This document shows, one piece after another, positions 43,772-55,603 of a stretch of 64,000 bases of DNA. The DNA comes from Cyrtodaria siliqua (lineage: Eukaryota > Mollusca > Bivalvia > Adapedonta > Hiatellidae): NCBI GenBank assembly GCA_037043455.1, contig JAWPHD010000006.1:248001-312000 (forward strand), written 5' to 3'. A program made the translations under genes and the position numbers. How positions within the stretch are numbered: position 1 is the first letter of the stretch; the number at the start of each line of letters is the position of its first letter. The notes below the pieces were generated by a model that did no database searches, was not told where the DNA came from, and saw only the letters and a program-made list of their open reading frames with translations.

Positions 43772-44569
43772 CGGACTATATTCGGAAAGTGTCCTATCTG
43801 ATGGCACCGGTAGGTTGATATTTGAAGCCGAAGGGTCGTACATTCCCTTTTCACTTTTTCCCTCTGCTACCATGCCTTGGTGTGCAAATCCTCGCATAAA
43901 ACGTAAAAACTGACCCCCAAGCAAACGTTTCCCAGTCCAGAAGAATTCTTTGGTCGCCTCTGAATATCGCATTGCGGAAGTATTCTCAGACGCATGCCAC
44001 TTAAGGGAATCGCGAAATAACTGAAATGATATACTAGATGTGGAGTAAGTGCCTTCATTTACTAGTCTAGACAAGAGCTGCATTGTTTCAGAAATTTCAT
44101 CTGCACTTTTTGTCACATTCTCCTGACTACTGACTTTTCCTATTGTTACTGTTTCAGCTGCGTCTGTGGTGGTATGTCCAAATTGTAACGTTTTCTTAGA
44201 CTTTAATGTTCTGATTGGTGAACATTCTTGCACGCACATGCTTAGTCCTTGTTGAATTTTAACAGGAGTCACAATAACATCGTCCAAAATAGAATCGGCC
44301 ATGAAGTCGTTGATTTTTACTGGCGATTCCGACAATTTCGTTGCCGTGTATATCTTTGTCAAGGAAGAGTGACTACTAGGTTTCGTTAACCTTGCTTTGA
44401 CAATAGGGGATTTTGAATATATGATTGGCCGTTTAAACCGTATAGGTGTAGATCTTATACAAGGCCGTTTATAGTTTTTAGTTGGAGATACTACATTTAC
44501 TATTTTGGATCGGTTCCGGCCTTTCCTACCATACAACGTTAGGGAAGTTTTCTTCCTATATCTCGGCAT
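43772..44569 (-). CDS. Unrecognised gene, right-arm copy (longer)
   Basis: On the minus strand it starts MPRYRKKTSLTLYGRKGRNR at 44569 and is open for about 265 codons before entering the mirrored spacer. The N-terminal part is Ser/Thr/Lys-rich and probably disordered (PVKINDFMADSILDD, SPIRTLKSKKTLQFGH). The C-terminal part is more ordered: LFRDSLKWHASENTSAMRYS, EATKEFFWTGKRLLGGQFLR, FMRGFAHQGMVAEGKSEKGM then YDPSASNINLPVPSDRTLSE. The block FFWTGKRLLGGQFLRFMRG resembles a short motif that I associate with multicopy uncharacterised proteins in molluscs. Sequence past SEYSP is antisense to the other arm, so the true 3' end is lost to the inversion. Whether it is host or transposon-borne is unknown. 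Confidence 0.6.
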
Positions 44570-45519
44570 TGTTACAGTCTCTCTGAAAATTATTATTAGA
44601 TATTTTGGATCAGCTTTTGTTCTTTATTTTAACATAGTAGAGTCAGGAATGCATTTTTTCGTCCAATTACTTGGCCTCATCAGGGAACCAAAATTGCATA
44701 AAGTTACAGTCATGTGCCAAAATCTGCATAAACCTGTTTTTTTCGGCCATAAATGCCTCCCCAAAACTTCATGAAGGCAAATAAGACTGATTATGTATTT
44801 TCTATACGAATTCCACGCTTAAACCATGTATAAACAATGTATTTTCTTTTAAAATGCGAAAAAAAGGCACGGCAAGGACAGATTCAACTTTGTAAACAAA
44901 GACATTCTCAAACTATACATGGAATAACTTTTTAAATCCGCTAGCTAGGACATTGAAATAAAAAACCGAGTGAATCGGAGATACAGTAGCCCCTTATTAA
45001 CACAATCATTTAACAAATAAATCATATGATATGCGCCTACCTGTCAAAATTGCTTCCGACAATAACGAAAATCATCCAAAAATCGCCATTTTGTCACATC
45101 AGAAACATTTTCTCCACTTAAAGCTCGTCATGAGCAGGTTTACGTCCTGCCCCCTGTTGCATATCATGCGTGTTATATATTTTGTCATTTTAATTTCACG
45201 CTGGCACGAAATACCCAAATCTTCCCACATCTACACCACTGATCAACCGGCTGCAGCGAATTCAGATGGTTGCAGAGAAGTCAGATAGGCGAAATTGTTA
45301 GAAGTTAGTGATACGGTTTGTATGTTTGCTTTTTGTTGCGTATTTTGCTAAAAGTTTTTGAAAATGATTATGAAGATTTCAAAATAAATGACAGAGGAAG
45401 CTTTCACTTTAAAACTTCGGTAATAAAACGACGTCAGTGCGTATAGTGCCCTGTATAAATGTCCAAAGATTTGTAAAAACTATGAAATTTTCAAAATAAA
45501 CACAAATAACGAACTGATT

Positions 45520-46600
45520 TTTGCAATTGTAATTCAATTTAAAACGCTTGTCAAGATATTCAATCGTTTCTGTATAACTGTACAAAATATCTCATTGAAA
45601 TAATGAAATCTTTCCGAGAAATCGACAGGGTAAAATTAAATTAGCGAACCGAAATGTCAGGGGTATTTTACAAGCGCGAACGGTGAAATCAAAGTGAATA
45701 TTTCGGACGGGAAGGTCAGAGTGTTTTAAGCAATTCTTTCACGTTTTGACGATTGCTAGGGTAACCACTGTACATTTTTGGAGTGGAACTTATTTGTAAT
45801 TACCTATAAATGTTTTCAGTGCACGCGTTTAGTAAACATTGTGTTACCTTTTGACATATTGGACATATGTATTGTGGCAAAATAGTAAAGGCAATGCAAC
45901 CCTAATTGTCAAGATATGAAGACTAAATTCAAATATTTATTGAACAGTTAGTGTTTTTTTTTATAGTAATCGCACTGTCCGTCCTTCCGTCCTTTCATCC
46001 GTCACACATTTCGTGTCCGGTCAATAACTCCGACATTTATGGAGAGATTTTCAAAAAACTTGGCAGAAGTTTTCACCACAACAAGACAACGTGTCGCGCG
46101 CAGAATCCAGGTCCGTGGCTCCAAGGTCAAGGCACCCTTAGACATCAATTCATGTATGTAACCCTATATTTTATTTTAAGTCAAGTTAAGTTAATTCGTT
46201 TCCGATCTATAACATTGTCATCCATTTAAGGAGTTTTATATAACCTGGCATAAGTGTTCACCACAATAAGACGACGTGTCGCGCGCAACATCCAGGACAG
46301 TACCTTCAAGGTCAAGGTCACAGCACCCCATGCACTCCCATTTGTTTTGTTAAGTTCAATGTCAAAAACGCGAAAGAATTGTTTAAAACACTGACCTTCC
46401 CGTTCGCATATAAAATGTTCACTCTTTCACCGTTCGCACTTGTAAAATACCTCTGACATTCCGGTTCGCTATTTTTGTTTACCCTGTCGACTTCCAAACT
46501 CGGAATGTTTTCATTATTTCAATGAGATATTTTGTACAGATATACAAAAAGGATTGACGATCTTGACAAGGATTTTAAATTGAATTGCAATTGCGAATAT
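45520..46600. mobile_element. ~1.1-kb element with ~230-bp terminal inverted repeats
   Basis: The left TIR (45520-45752) and right TIR (46352-46600) share ACTGTACAAAATATCTCATTG, TCGACAGGGTAAA, TTAGCGAACCGAAATGTCAG and GCGAACGGTGAAA in inverse orientation. Between them two copies of ACGTGTCGCGCGCA-type sequence (46085-46140, 46270-46330) belong to a common molluscan dispersed repeat with CTCCAAGGTCAAGG. No transposase is encoded. Confidence 0.8.
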
Positions 46601-47014
46601 CGAAACCCAGCGACTTACATTATTGATATAAACGATAGGCTTCTTAGTATAATGAATAAATTTATAGGTAAAGTAGATTCATAACTCAACTAGAATAAAT
46701 CCATATCCAGTCTCAGCAGACTAAACTATAATAACATATACAATTCTAAACGGAAATCTAACCTAATTTCAAATCAGTTTCTTGCTTATTTCCCCTGCCA
46801 TTACTTGTAAAGATAAATGGCAGAAAGATAAAAACAAATAGTTTGGCATAAATATAGAACTTTAAGCTGTCGAAATTGAAATCCGAAACTGAAGTAAAAG
46901 ATTGGATAAATATGAGTATTATATATATTGAGTATAACTTAATAAATGTGATTTATGAAACCCATGATAATAGATAAAACGAGTATGAAAGGGGATATTT
47001 GAAAATCGCCGTAA

Positions 47015-47145
47015 ACGATTAGTAGAAAACAATTGCAGCCTCGGTTTGATTCAGACTGTTCATGAACGGTAGTGAAACATGATTGCTACCATTCACACCC
47101 TCTAGCACCGGTTGAGCAGAATTCAAACCTAACCCGCTTTGAAAC
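47015..47145 (-). repeat. Diverged PLE tail module B' fragment
   Basis: Minus strand: GGTGCTAGAGGGTGTGAATG then CACTACCGTTCATGAACAGT and CAAACCGAGGCTGC. It matches the 48780-48880 form of module B. Confidence 0.6.
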
Positions 47146-47324
47146 GTGCATCTTTTAGTAAGTTGAAATTTTGATTATAACTGACTAACAAAGTCATGAA
47201 TATTTTGCCATTTTAAGTTTGTCTACTAGCTTTTCCTGATGGAAATAAATTAAACCCAGACTGCAATATCTTTTGTACTCAACTTGTTCGACGATTTCCT
47301 AATCTAATTTCATAATTTCTCCTT

Positions 47325-48430
47325 TCGTGCCCTCAATGGTTATTCTCTTGTTGCTCTGCCAAGTCATTGAGTACCTTCTTTGTGGCTTTCTAGGCTATTG
47401 TTTTTTGTATTGATATATACATGAGCATCTTTGTGTTTTACTTATATTGCCTATTATTTCATGCCTTACTATAAATAGTAACATATTTCATAGCAACAAA
47501 TGTGTTTATCACTCCTTTCTCAACATCCATACTCGGCACACTGTGCCATTATGGATTATGGAAAATCGGCACAGTAGCAACAGACTGTTCGCACGCGAAG
47601 ACGTCGACGTCATTGAACAACATGACGTCAACGCCATCAAGCACTAAAAACGTCATAGTGGAGAGCTATAGAGCGCAGGAGCGGACGCGGAAATCTCGAT
47701 TTTTCACTGCCTAGTAAATAATGTTTTTAAATAAACGTTGAGACGTCGGAATAAATCAAACGTGGTTTTTAAAAACAAACAAGGCAGAAAACTATAAAGT
47801 TATTTATTAATTTAACATGGGCCTAATTCATTTATTTGCAAAATAATTATTTTCATTCCACTGTAGACTACTTATTTGTTTAAATCGTACCTTTTTGTTC
47901 TTGTTCTTTTTCTCCATTTATAGTAAGATATGTAATAAAAAGGCAAATATACGGCCGTGGTGTGCCGTTTGTCGTTAATGGCACACCTAGTGCCTGGTCC
48001 TTAATTATCGACAAAAGGCACACCACGGCCGTATATTAACCTCTAATTAATGCTGTCTTGTTGGTTAGAGAATAGTTCATGGCGGAGATTTCTTTATTTA
48101 CACTGTCCCGTTTTATTGGGTTGAAAGTAGGGTAAGTTTGAGGTTTGGTGCACCATAGAACCTGGTTTAAACACAAAAAGGCATTTTTGCCACTATCCGT
48201 TCCAAGGCGGTAGCCCTATTGTCAACCCTTTTGTGTTTGTGATGACTTATTTGGCCTTATATTCATCTTTAAATGTGTTCCTTGTTTCTGTGTGCCTTTG
48301 TTGTTGACTGTCGTCCTTGAATGCTGCTTTTCATGTTCGAGTTTTATATCTATATTTTCATACTTTTCGTATTTCACAGTAGCATTACCAGTGCAGTATT
48401 GCGGCGGTAAAACGTTACCATGTGCTTGCA
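47325..48430 (+). repeat. PLE tail module A split by a ~590-bp insertion
   Basis: The left part (47325-47455) ends ...TATATTGCCTATTA and the right part resumes at about 48046 with ATTAATGCTGTCTTGTTGG, continuing to 48430. The uninterrupted tail at 39930 reads CCTATTAATGCTG, so an insert of about 590 bp with an ATTA/TTA duplication sits here. The insert has no clear TIR. It ends with a strong hairpin (47947-48036). Confidence 0.8.
47947..48036. repeat. 33-bp near-perfect hairpin with inner hairpin
   Basis: Arms 47947-47979 and 48004-48036 (ATACGGCCGTGGTGTGCC and complement) pair over 33 bp with two mismatches. The 24-nt loop itself contains GGCAC...GTGCC. It lies a few bases inside the right end of the insertion in the PLE tail. 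Confidence 0.9.
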
Positions 48431-48539
48431 ATCAGAACTGATCGTTGGAGATCGCAGAGCCCGATATTTACAAATATCTTTGGTTCCTTCTAAATACCTT
48501 TGTTTTTTACTTGATATTGAATAGGTTGTTACCTTTTAT

Positions 48540-48885
48540 AGGTTCTGATTATTGTTTAATCACTCTTAGGACATATTGCATACTTTTTAATTTAGTCTTT
48601 TGACTGTTACATGTGATACGCATGCTTCATATCCTCTGCTCCCAACTAAATTCCATTTCGTTTATTTCGCCCATTGTTTTCTCGTTTAGGGCAAAGCATT
48701 TTGTTAGAAACTGGGACCATACGCCGATGACCATGGAGTGGTGTGAAAATACCCCATTAAAGGTTTTATTAAATATTGAGTTCTGCTCAACCCGGGGCTA
48801 GAGGACGCGAACGGTAGCAAGCGCCTTTCACTACCGTTCATGAACAGTTTAAATCAAACCGAGACTGCAATATTTGTAATAGAAA
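48540..48885 (+). repeat. Dispersed module B' (tail relative), copy 1
   Basis: Shares CTCCCAACTAAATTCCATTT, TTTCGCCCATTGTTTTCTCG, AGAAACTGGGACCATACG and CACTACCGTTCATGAACAG with the inverted copy at 62135-62540. Its last 100 bp follow the module B plan (…GAACAG…CCGAGACTG). Confidence 0.75.
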
Positions 48886-48939
48886 GAGTATGGTTTCATC
48901 TCGTTGGTTCATTTAAACATCGAGATGAAACCATACTCT
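48885..48939. repeat. 19-bp perfect hairpin
   Basis: AGAGTATGGTTTCATCTCG at 48885-48903 pairs perfectly with 48921-48939 across a 17-nt loop. It adjoins module B' directly. Purpose unknown. Confidence 0.9.
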
Positions 48940-48959
48940 ATTTGTTTTGTAGCATGTCC

Positions 48960-50110
48960 ATTTCAGCTCTATTTCAGTTATTCTAACTGTTATTCTCACT
49001 GTTATTCTCACAGTTATTCTGACAGGTCTTATTTTCAATTAAACGATTTACACCTGTGTCTGAACACAGAGAATTGTCTGTGACCATGCTACAATTTGTA
49101 CTTATCGTGTTTTCCAAATTTCCTACTTTTTTTTTAAAAATAAAGTGTAGCATTTGACGAACGCCATCCAAAACATGTATTTAGTAATGCTTAAAGCTAC
49201 ACAATCCCGATATTTCAAGTTTGTTTAAACATAAGAACGCCTGTAGATGAAGTTCTTTGCTGGATGTGTTGTCTACATTGTTTGGCATAGCGTATATCGA
49301 GGCATTTGCATAATAGGCGTGATAAACGCTTCGGTAAATTTGAAATTGTACCACCCAGCGATTACGGGTATATAAGCCTAAACGTTTATATAGCAATTTG
49401 CTCAGATATCCGATAACTACAGACTGTTCAACTCGATGATGATATTCAATGGCGTGCAATGTAACTATATACATGTTTGTAATGTTGAACGGAAGGGAAC
49501 AAGTAAAATGCGTAAGACATAAAGTAGATACATCACTATGTAGAGAATTACAAACACTTACCCGCATATTCCACTTATACTTATTTTCTATAATATCATT
49601 GAAATAATCCAAAATCACACACGTATTATACATGTATACATATACAGAGAGCGTGTATCGGTAGCCAATAGTATGTAACGTGAAATACATGCTCACGTGT
49701 TGACTCGCGACAGGGAGAAATTATTGTTTACAATGAGACACTTGAAGGATATTGTTCAAATTAAGTTAATATATGGACTTTTCTTTCGTTGGAAAAAGAC
49801 CAGCAATATTATTTGTCGCAAATCGTAGATTTCAGGATGTGGGGAATGTGTATACACATGAAGGTCGCCCATCCGTCTATCCTTCAGTTACACTTTTCAA
49901 TTCCGGAGCTTCTTGGGAAAATAATAAGAGTCACAATTCGTAAAAAAAAAAGATCGTGCTTGCGTGCGAGCTTTTGTGGGTGCGTGCGTCAGCCGTGCTT
50001 GTGTGCGTGCTAGTATACACATGTTTGTTAATATTTAAATCTGATAAATGTGAAAGGCATTTGAATACTACTTCTTTTTAAAAAAGAAAATTCATAAAAA
50101 AAATGTTTAA
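48960..50110. other. No gene recognised; weak short ORFs
   Basis: A minus-strand ORF of 171 codons (49181-49696) has no recognised motif and AT-driven composition. A small TTATTCTNACTG tandem lies at 48975-49022. I see no convincing gene. Confidence 0.4.
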
Positions 50111-50111
50111 A

Positions 50112-50202
50112 AAAGGTACTAAGGTCTGGGCTAGAACCCCGTCCGCAACGGCGAAAGCATACTAAGACAGCGCGTTAACCTACTGCACTACGGAGGCCGA
50201 TT
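50112..50202 (-). mobile_element. tRNA-like SINE head
   Basis: Minus strand: GGCCTCCGTAGTGCAGTAGG then TTAACGCGC (A box) and GGACGGGGTTCTAGCCC (B box) at tRNA spacing. The acceptor stem does not close, so it is a SINE head or tRNA relic rather than a working gene. Confidence 0.5.
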
Positions 50203-50885
50203 AACAATGTCGTATTAATTAAGTTATTTTACATAAATATGCTCAATCGCGAAGGACTCTGTGCTAATATCACGGTGGATAGACGTAACGGACCATGGCT
50301 GCTCAAAACTGCGTTACCTTGATCATGGTTGCGCTTGTAATGGACCCTGGTTTTTAAAAACAGAGGGAAAATGGTCACTGGTGAAAAAAGTTCGAACATA
50401 AAGATACAGTATCGTATGTATAAGAAAACAACTTTATGCGACGGAACTTGTGAATATCTTATCTTTCGAAATACATTTTCCTTATGCACAACAAATGCAG
50501 AATATTTCCTAACAAGCTGAAACAAATTTACTCTTAACCGGTCGATACAAAGTGACTTTAAAAAGCCAAAATTCCATATGTTCTCTCTGACTGATTTAAT
50601 GTGATCCCAAATTGGTTTGCAACTGCTGTTGTTCAATAAAGATAACTGTTTAGTCTAAAAATCTGCAAATATTTACACCATGTCTAAATTTCAGAGCACC
50701 GGACCCTGGTTGCTTTGTAAAAAAATGCTTGAGATTTTGGCAACGGACACAATCTGTATCTTTGGCACCGGATCCTGGTTGATAGATTGTTTTCTATATA
50801 CCTTCAGATTAAAGAGAAAACGACGATCGGGACTTTGGTTCCACCAAAACAAACAATACAAAAACATCTGTTGCTTGCATGGTGT

Positions 50886-51080
50886 TTTCAGTCATCTTCA
50901 GCACATTTTAGGTTATATATGATGGTCGATTTGTTCGTGGGGAAGGCAGACCATCTACTTTTTCATAAGTAGGACAAGTACTGCATGCCCTCTGAAATCT
51001 GGGAACGAGCTGGATTCGTACCCACGACCGTAGCGGTGAACTTGAAACAGGCCTCACCACTCTGGACCACCGGTACTAAA
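50886..51080 (-). mobile_element. SINE family 1 relative with different head
   Basis: The tail (CGACCATCATATATAACC on the minus strand) is shared with family 1. The head is GTGGTCCAGAGTGGTGAGGC and TCGTGGGTACGAATCC. The middle part is diverged from the GTGTCGATTCTTACGG core. This suggests head exchange around a shared tail. Confidence 0.65.
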
Positions 51081-51444
51081 ATCATGCATGCGACAGCATG
51101 ATGGAAAATAAAAAAAGAACAGCCCAATATTGAATTATTATATCGGTTATGAATGTAGAGGGTGTGATCTTGTTATAGTGATAGAATCTGGTGGTGAGTT
51201 TGGCTAAATGAGTCTATGTCGTACAAGGTACAATACTAAACAAAGGTACTCCGGACCTACGTTCGTGTATATACGTTTGCGCCTTGAGATAATTCACTCT
51301 TTACGACCTGTCTTCCGTCGACAGTACCCTAAAATAAACTATGGGCTCGCAATAGACATTAACCAAACTTACTTTCCCCGCAGCGCGCTGCATGACGATT
51401 TTTGTCGCCGTTTTACACGACAATGACCTCAAACAGTTTTTATA

Positions 51445-51727
51445 TTTGTAACCGGAGGCCCCGGGTTCAATCCTCCGTGGAGCCACTGAGTTTCGTCGGT
51501 GTGTTCTTGGGCAAGACATTTTCCCTTAGCCTCATCCGTCGGATGGGGACGTAAACCGGGCGGTCTCGTGTATCGGTCTATCCTCCGAGCACGTTAAAGA
51601 ACCATAGGAATCTATTCGATAATAAGAGTAGGGCACGGTTCCCGGATTCCTATGTATCCTTCCTCTCTCCCTGGGGCGGCTCTGAATAACCTATACTGTT
51701 TTGATGAGCCGTTAAACAACATTCAAT
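51445..51727 (+). mobile_element. SINE family 2, long copy
   Basis: Begins in the tRNA-like part (TTGTAACCGGAGGCCCCGGG, TTCAATCCTCC). It then has GGTGTGTTCTTGGGCAAGAC, CATCCGTCGGATGGGGACG, TAAACCGGGCGGTC, GTACGTAT-like CGATAATAAGAG and the 3' end GATGAGCCGTTAAACAACAT followed by an A-rich tail. It matches the complement of 63109-63387. Confidence 0.85.
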
Positions 51728-54187
51728 ATTTAAAAAAAAAGGTTTATTCAAAAGGCATTATCTTAGAGCACGCAGCTGTGTTGCCTGCAAAAATCAGAAA
51801 ATTAAAAAAACCCACAATACATAAAAAACAACAAAAACAAAAACAAACAAACGAAAAAGCAGGGGCGAGAGGATATAAGTATTCAGACTATATCATCAAC
51901 ATGTCAGCGTCAAATAAGATGGGAAAAAACGAACCACGGCGTATCTGGGAATAAAACAAGTTCATGAAATTTGCCCCGGGACCACACTAGCAACGCTTTA
52001 GCTAAGCCCCTAACAGGCAACAATTGTTTGATCATAACCAAAATACATCAACGAATAAATCAAATATTACAAGTAAAACAAATGCAGCAATGTGAACAAC
52101 TAATGACGTAGACTAAATACATGAGTGTTGGCATAATGTAGGCTGACATGTCGCATATAGAGGCCACCGTTGTTGTACGCAAAAAATAAGAAAACTTTTT
52201 TTATTTAGATATTTTGTTTAAAATTACTCTTAATGTACATTTATTCACAAATTAATATAATTGCATAAAGTAAATACATTGAACACCTCATATAGAAAAG
52301 CTTAGCTTTTCGTTTATAATCTACGAATACTTACTGAAAATGTCAATTACAAGTTTTAAATAGGCATTTATCAATGGTAAACTTTGAATTCGCAAGTTTT
52401 CATTATTTTATACATATAATTCTAGAGAAAGTTGTATTGAGCATGTTGCCACTTTTGTTTGTTAAAGCACGGATTTCGAGGGGAGCACCCTTATCGGAGT
52501 CATCCTATGATTTGAAAAGGTTATCACATAACATTTAACTGAATGTACATAACATTTAACTGAATGTTGTTTAACTGTTTATCAAGACATTATATTGAAT
52601 ATTTATAGCCGGTCGCCCAAAAAAAAAAAGGATACATAAACATCCGGGAAGCTGCCCTAATCTTACTTACGAATATATTTTCCTTTGATTAGCAAATTGT
52701 TCCAAGACACAGAACCAGTGTACATACCAATCCGACGGACGAGACTAAAGGAACATGTTTTACTCAATAATATACAGAAGAAATTGACTTGCGGCGATAA
52801 GGCTTCATCCGGGTCAAATGCAACGTGCTATCATGTAGACCACGCCAGCTCTCTTGAAGTGTACGAGTTCCTCGCCGATGTGTGGAGGGTGAAAACTCGT
52901 TAAATGTGACAATCTTTAAAATATCTCAGCACATTGTTTTTTCCATAAATTGACCCCCGCACAAACCCCACCCAATTGAAAATGTCGCAGCTTTATATTC
53001 CACCGCTGATATCAGACCGAGATATTTCGAACAGGGGAACATATCTAGTCGTTTTTTCAAGATGTACAGTATGTTTTCAAATACCGATTAGGATCCTGTG
53101 TCAGAAGCAAACAGGATCCGGTGCCATGAGCAACCGGGATCCGTTACTTTGCAATGCACAAACAACATAACGCTTCTGGAAATCGGTAGATATTATTATG
53201 TATTAAATACGTCAAATGGATGTTATGGCTGAACATACATAATTCAAGACAAAGCATATGCCAATAACAGTCACCATTTTTGAAATAAACACACTTTTCT
53301 TAGAACTAGACGTACTTTCACGCGTCGGTGTGTAAACAGTGCGCGTTATTTCACATCTAAAACAGTTTTTATAACCCGTTCTTCATGAATTCAGACACAC
53401 AATGCATTTAGTGTTCCGTGGGTGTGATCATTTTTAAAAAGTGTCTTATTGTTAAGTAATATTAAATATCTTTTAACAGTTTACGGGGTTTTACCCGCCA
53501 GGGTACTTTTCATGAGTTAACAGGGTCAAGGTAACGCTGCAGCCAGGGTCCGTTACGTCTGTCCACCGTGAATATAAACCATTGCTTTTCAACATATTGC
53601 TTTTCCAGGTCCGTAGCTACACTGGGGCACACAGAGGTATTTGCCATGGTTGAATTTTGGGAATGTACATACTTTACATAAAAAACAACTATATACTAGT
53701 ATATAAGGACCCTGGGGGAAATGCAACACATTGAAGGAAATTAAAACAAAATCTAGGATGGAGAGGGAGGTAAATGCCACCGGACACCAGCATAAGGGAT
53801 ATGCCTCGGTTAAATTTCAGGGCTGGTTACGGGCCTGTTTTCATTTAAAATTACTTTACAAATCATTGAACTTGATTAAAGAAAATTAAAGATTTAAATA
53901 AGTAAACTTAGGAAAGGTTACTTACTAGTATTTGAACTTAATTGTTATACTAAAACTTTCGGTTGTTAGTTAACACTTACCCTGTCATACAGACGGAAGC
54001 TGACTTATTTCATATTTTCTTTGATTTTGAAATCTTATCAATCAGAATTTTAATGTTCAGATTGCCAATTCATACAATTGTGTTGCATTTTTTGTTTGTT
54101 TCGTGAAAACATCAATATTGGGGCCCACCCCGAAACATTGGGGTGTGGGATCCTCCGGCTCTTACGCCTATGTTTATGAGACTATAT

Positions 54188-54425
54188 AGAAACTCTCTCT
54201 CTCTATGCCCCCCCCCCCCCCCCCCACTTCCTTCCCCCACTCTCTCTCACCCTTTTGTCACTCTTTTCCCTCCCTCCCTCCCTCTCTCTCTCTCGCTTTC
54301 TTTCTTTCTCTGTATCTCTCTTTCTCTCTGTGTGTGTCTCTCTCTCTTTCTCTCTTTCCTTATCCCTCTTTTTGACTATCTATGTCTCTCTCTGTCTCTG
54401 TGTCTCTCTGTGTCTCTCTATCCAT
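54188..54425 (+). repeat. Poly-C and (CT)n/(TCTG)n microsatellite
   Basis: A run of about 17 C is followed by about 200 bp of CT-, TTTC- and TGTC-rich sequence. Ser/Leu-rich ORFs across it are artefacts of the repeat. Confidence 0.95.
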
Positions 54426-54439
54426 TTTATTTCCAATTT

Positions 54440-55335
54440 CAATTCATGCATAAATTAAGAGGAATTTATATTGATTTATAATCTACTAATATGTGTAAAC
54501 CATGCATGCACAACTTCACATAACAAATACTATATCTCCATCTTTACCATTAATTACGAGCCTCTACCAATATTCCAATTTTGATAAACAATGTCTCCCT
54601 TGTGTTTTGGGTTAATATACACTACACACGTACACACACATAAAATGGAGGATTATTTGTATATAATAGTTTCTGTGATGCAACGGGATAGTTGGAAAGG
54701 GTCTTTTTTAAAAGGCCGCTACGTTTAATTATAGGTATTGTTTTGGATTATATATAAATATGGACTTATAATGTTGAGTAAGTACATCTTTGGCTTCCTT
54801 TTCAATTTCTAATGACTTGTATTTCCTATTAGGTCTTTCTACTGAAGATTGGTCTCATCAGTTCGGTGGTAAAATGCCGTCTGCTAAAATCCACTTTTAT
54901 ACCCATTTTAAGACCAGTGGTCGATTCACAAAGTACCTGAAGCGTCTCATACAGTACCGCCTTATCTCATTAATATTCAGTGAATTTAGGTAGTGCGCAT
55001 GTTGTATATATGAACTCACACGTATACAGTTATCACTTAGAACAACATGCGTAATGACCGTTACATTTGTTCAGTTCTAGTGTGCCTTTTATCGGGATTG
55101 AGTAGCTTTAAGATGTAAATGATAATTTATATCATAACTTTATATCCACTGATTTCCCTAACAAAAAGATATAGCCAGTATAGAATAATAAGAATAAAAA
55201 GCTACAGAAAATACCCACCTTTCTGCCTTAATGTATTGCGGACACGAGCAGAGTTGTTACTTTGACTGAATACTCAAAGTTGGCAAAGTCTGAATACTCA
55301 AAGGTGGCACAGCTTTTCTGAAATAAAGTTACAAC
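54440..55335. other. No gene recognised
   Basis: AT-rich, no coding region or repeat identified. Confidence 0.45.
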
Positions 55336-55603
55336 GACATTGGGATCATCAAACCCATTCTTTGTGGCTTTAACCTAGACAACCTAGACAACCGAGTCTG
55401 CTTATTTTATATTCTGTTTGTGTTTGTTGCTGCCATAGGGATCCACTTTTCAGTATGTATTATCATTCACACTAGCGTGTGTATAGTGCTGTGAAGCGGC
55501 CGTAAAAAGTTGCGCCGACTAAACATCAGTGGTGTTATTAATTTTTTACTGGTCCTTTGGGATCACCAAGCCCAATCTTGGTGGCTTTAAAGATGAATAT
55601 CGC

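Larger units (their letters stand above)
41675..45156. repeat. Large inverted duplication, arms ~1.24 kb
   Basis: The left arm (41675-42824 plus 43684-43770) and right arm (43915-45156) are inverted copies, estimated at about 97-98 % identity. Left begins CAGGGGGCAGGACGTAAACC and right ends with its complement. Differences include a 9-bp insertion in the right arm near 44540. The spacer is only about 145 bp (43771-43914). The left arm is split by an 855-bp TTAA element absent from the right arm. Each arm carries one copy of the gene described below. Confidence 0.93.
50266..53576. other. Possible 3.3-kb interval bounded by inverted ~60-bp sequences
   Basis: CACGGTGGATAGACGTAACG then GACCATGGCTGC at 50271 is repeated inversely near 53515-53570 (CCAGGGTCCGTTACGTCTGT, CCACCGTG). 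GGATCCGGTGCC-type sequence also occurs at both sides (50764, 53115). A large decayed TIR element or two inverted repeat copies would explain it. No transposase is seen between, and no other gene at 51735-53080. Confidence 0.4.

Noticed and set aside
43689..44058. Short mirrored ORFs (MRLRILPQCDIQRRPK...) near the centre of the inverted duplication
   Set aside because: They are alternative-frame shadows of the KWHASENTSAM region in the two arms.
49181..49696. 171-codon minus-strand ORF
   Set aside because: No motif recognised, composition follows the AT-rich background, and no supporting splice or promoter context was found.
52685..52903. 72-codon ORF containing IPIRRTRLKEHVLLNN
   Set aside because: Coding-like in places but no recognised family, no clear splice sites and no continuation nearby.
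54143..54481. Leu/Ser-rich ORFs at 54.1-54.5 kb
   Set aside because: They are translations of a (CT)n-type microsatellite.
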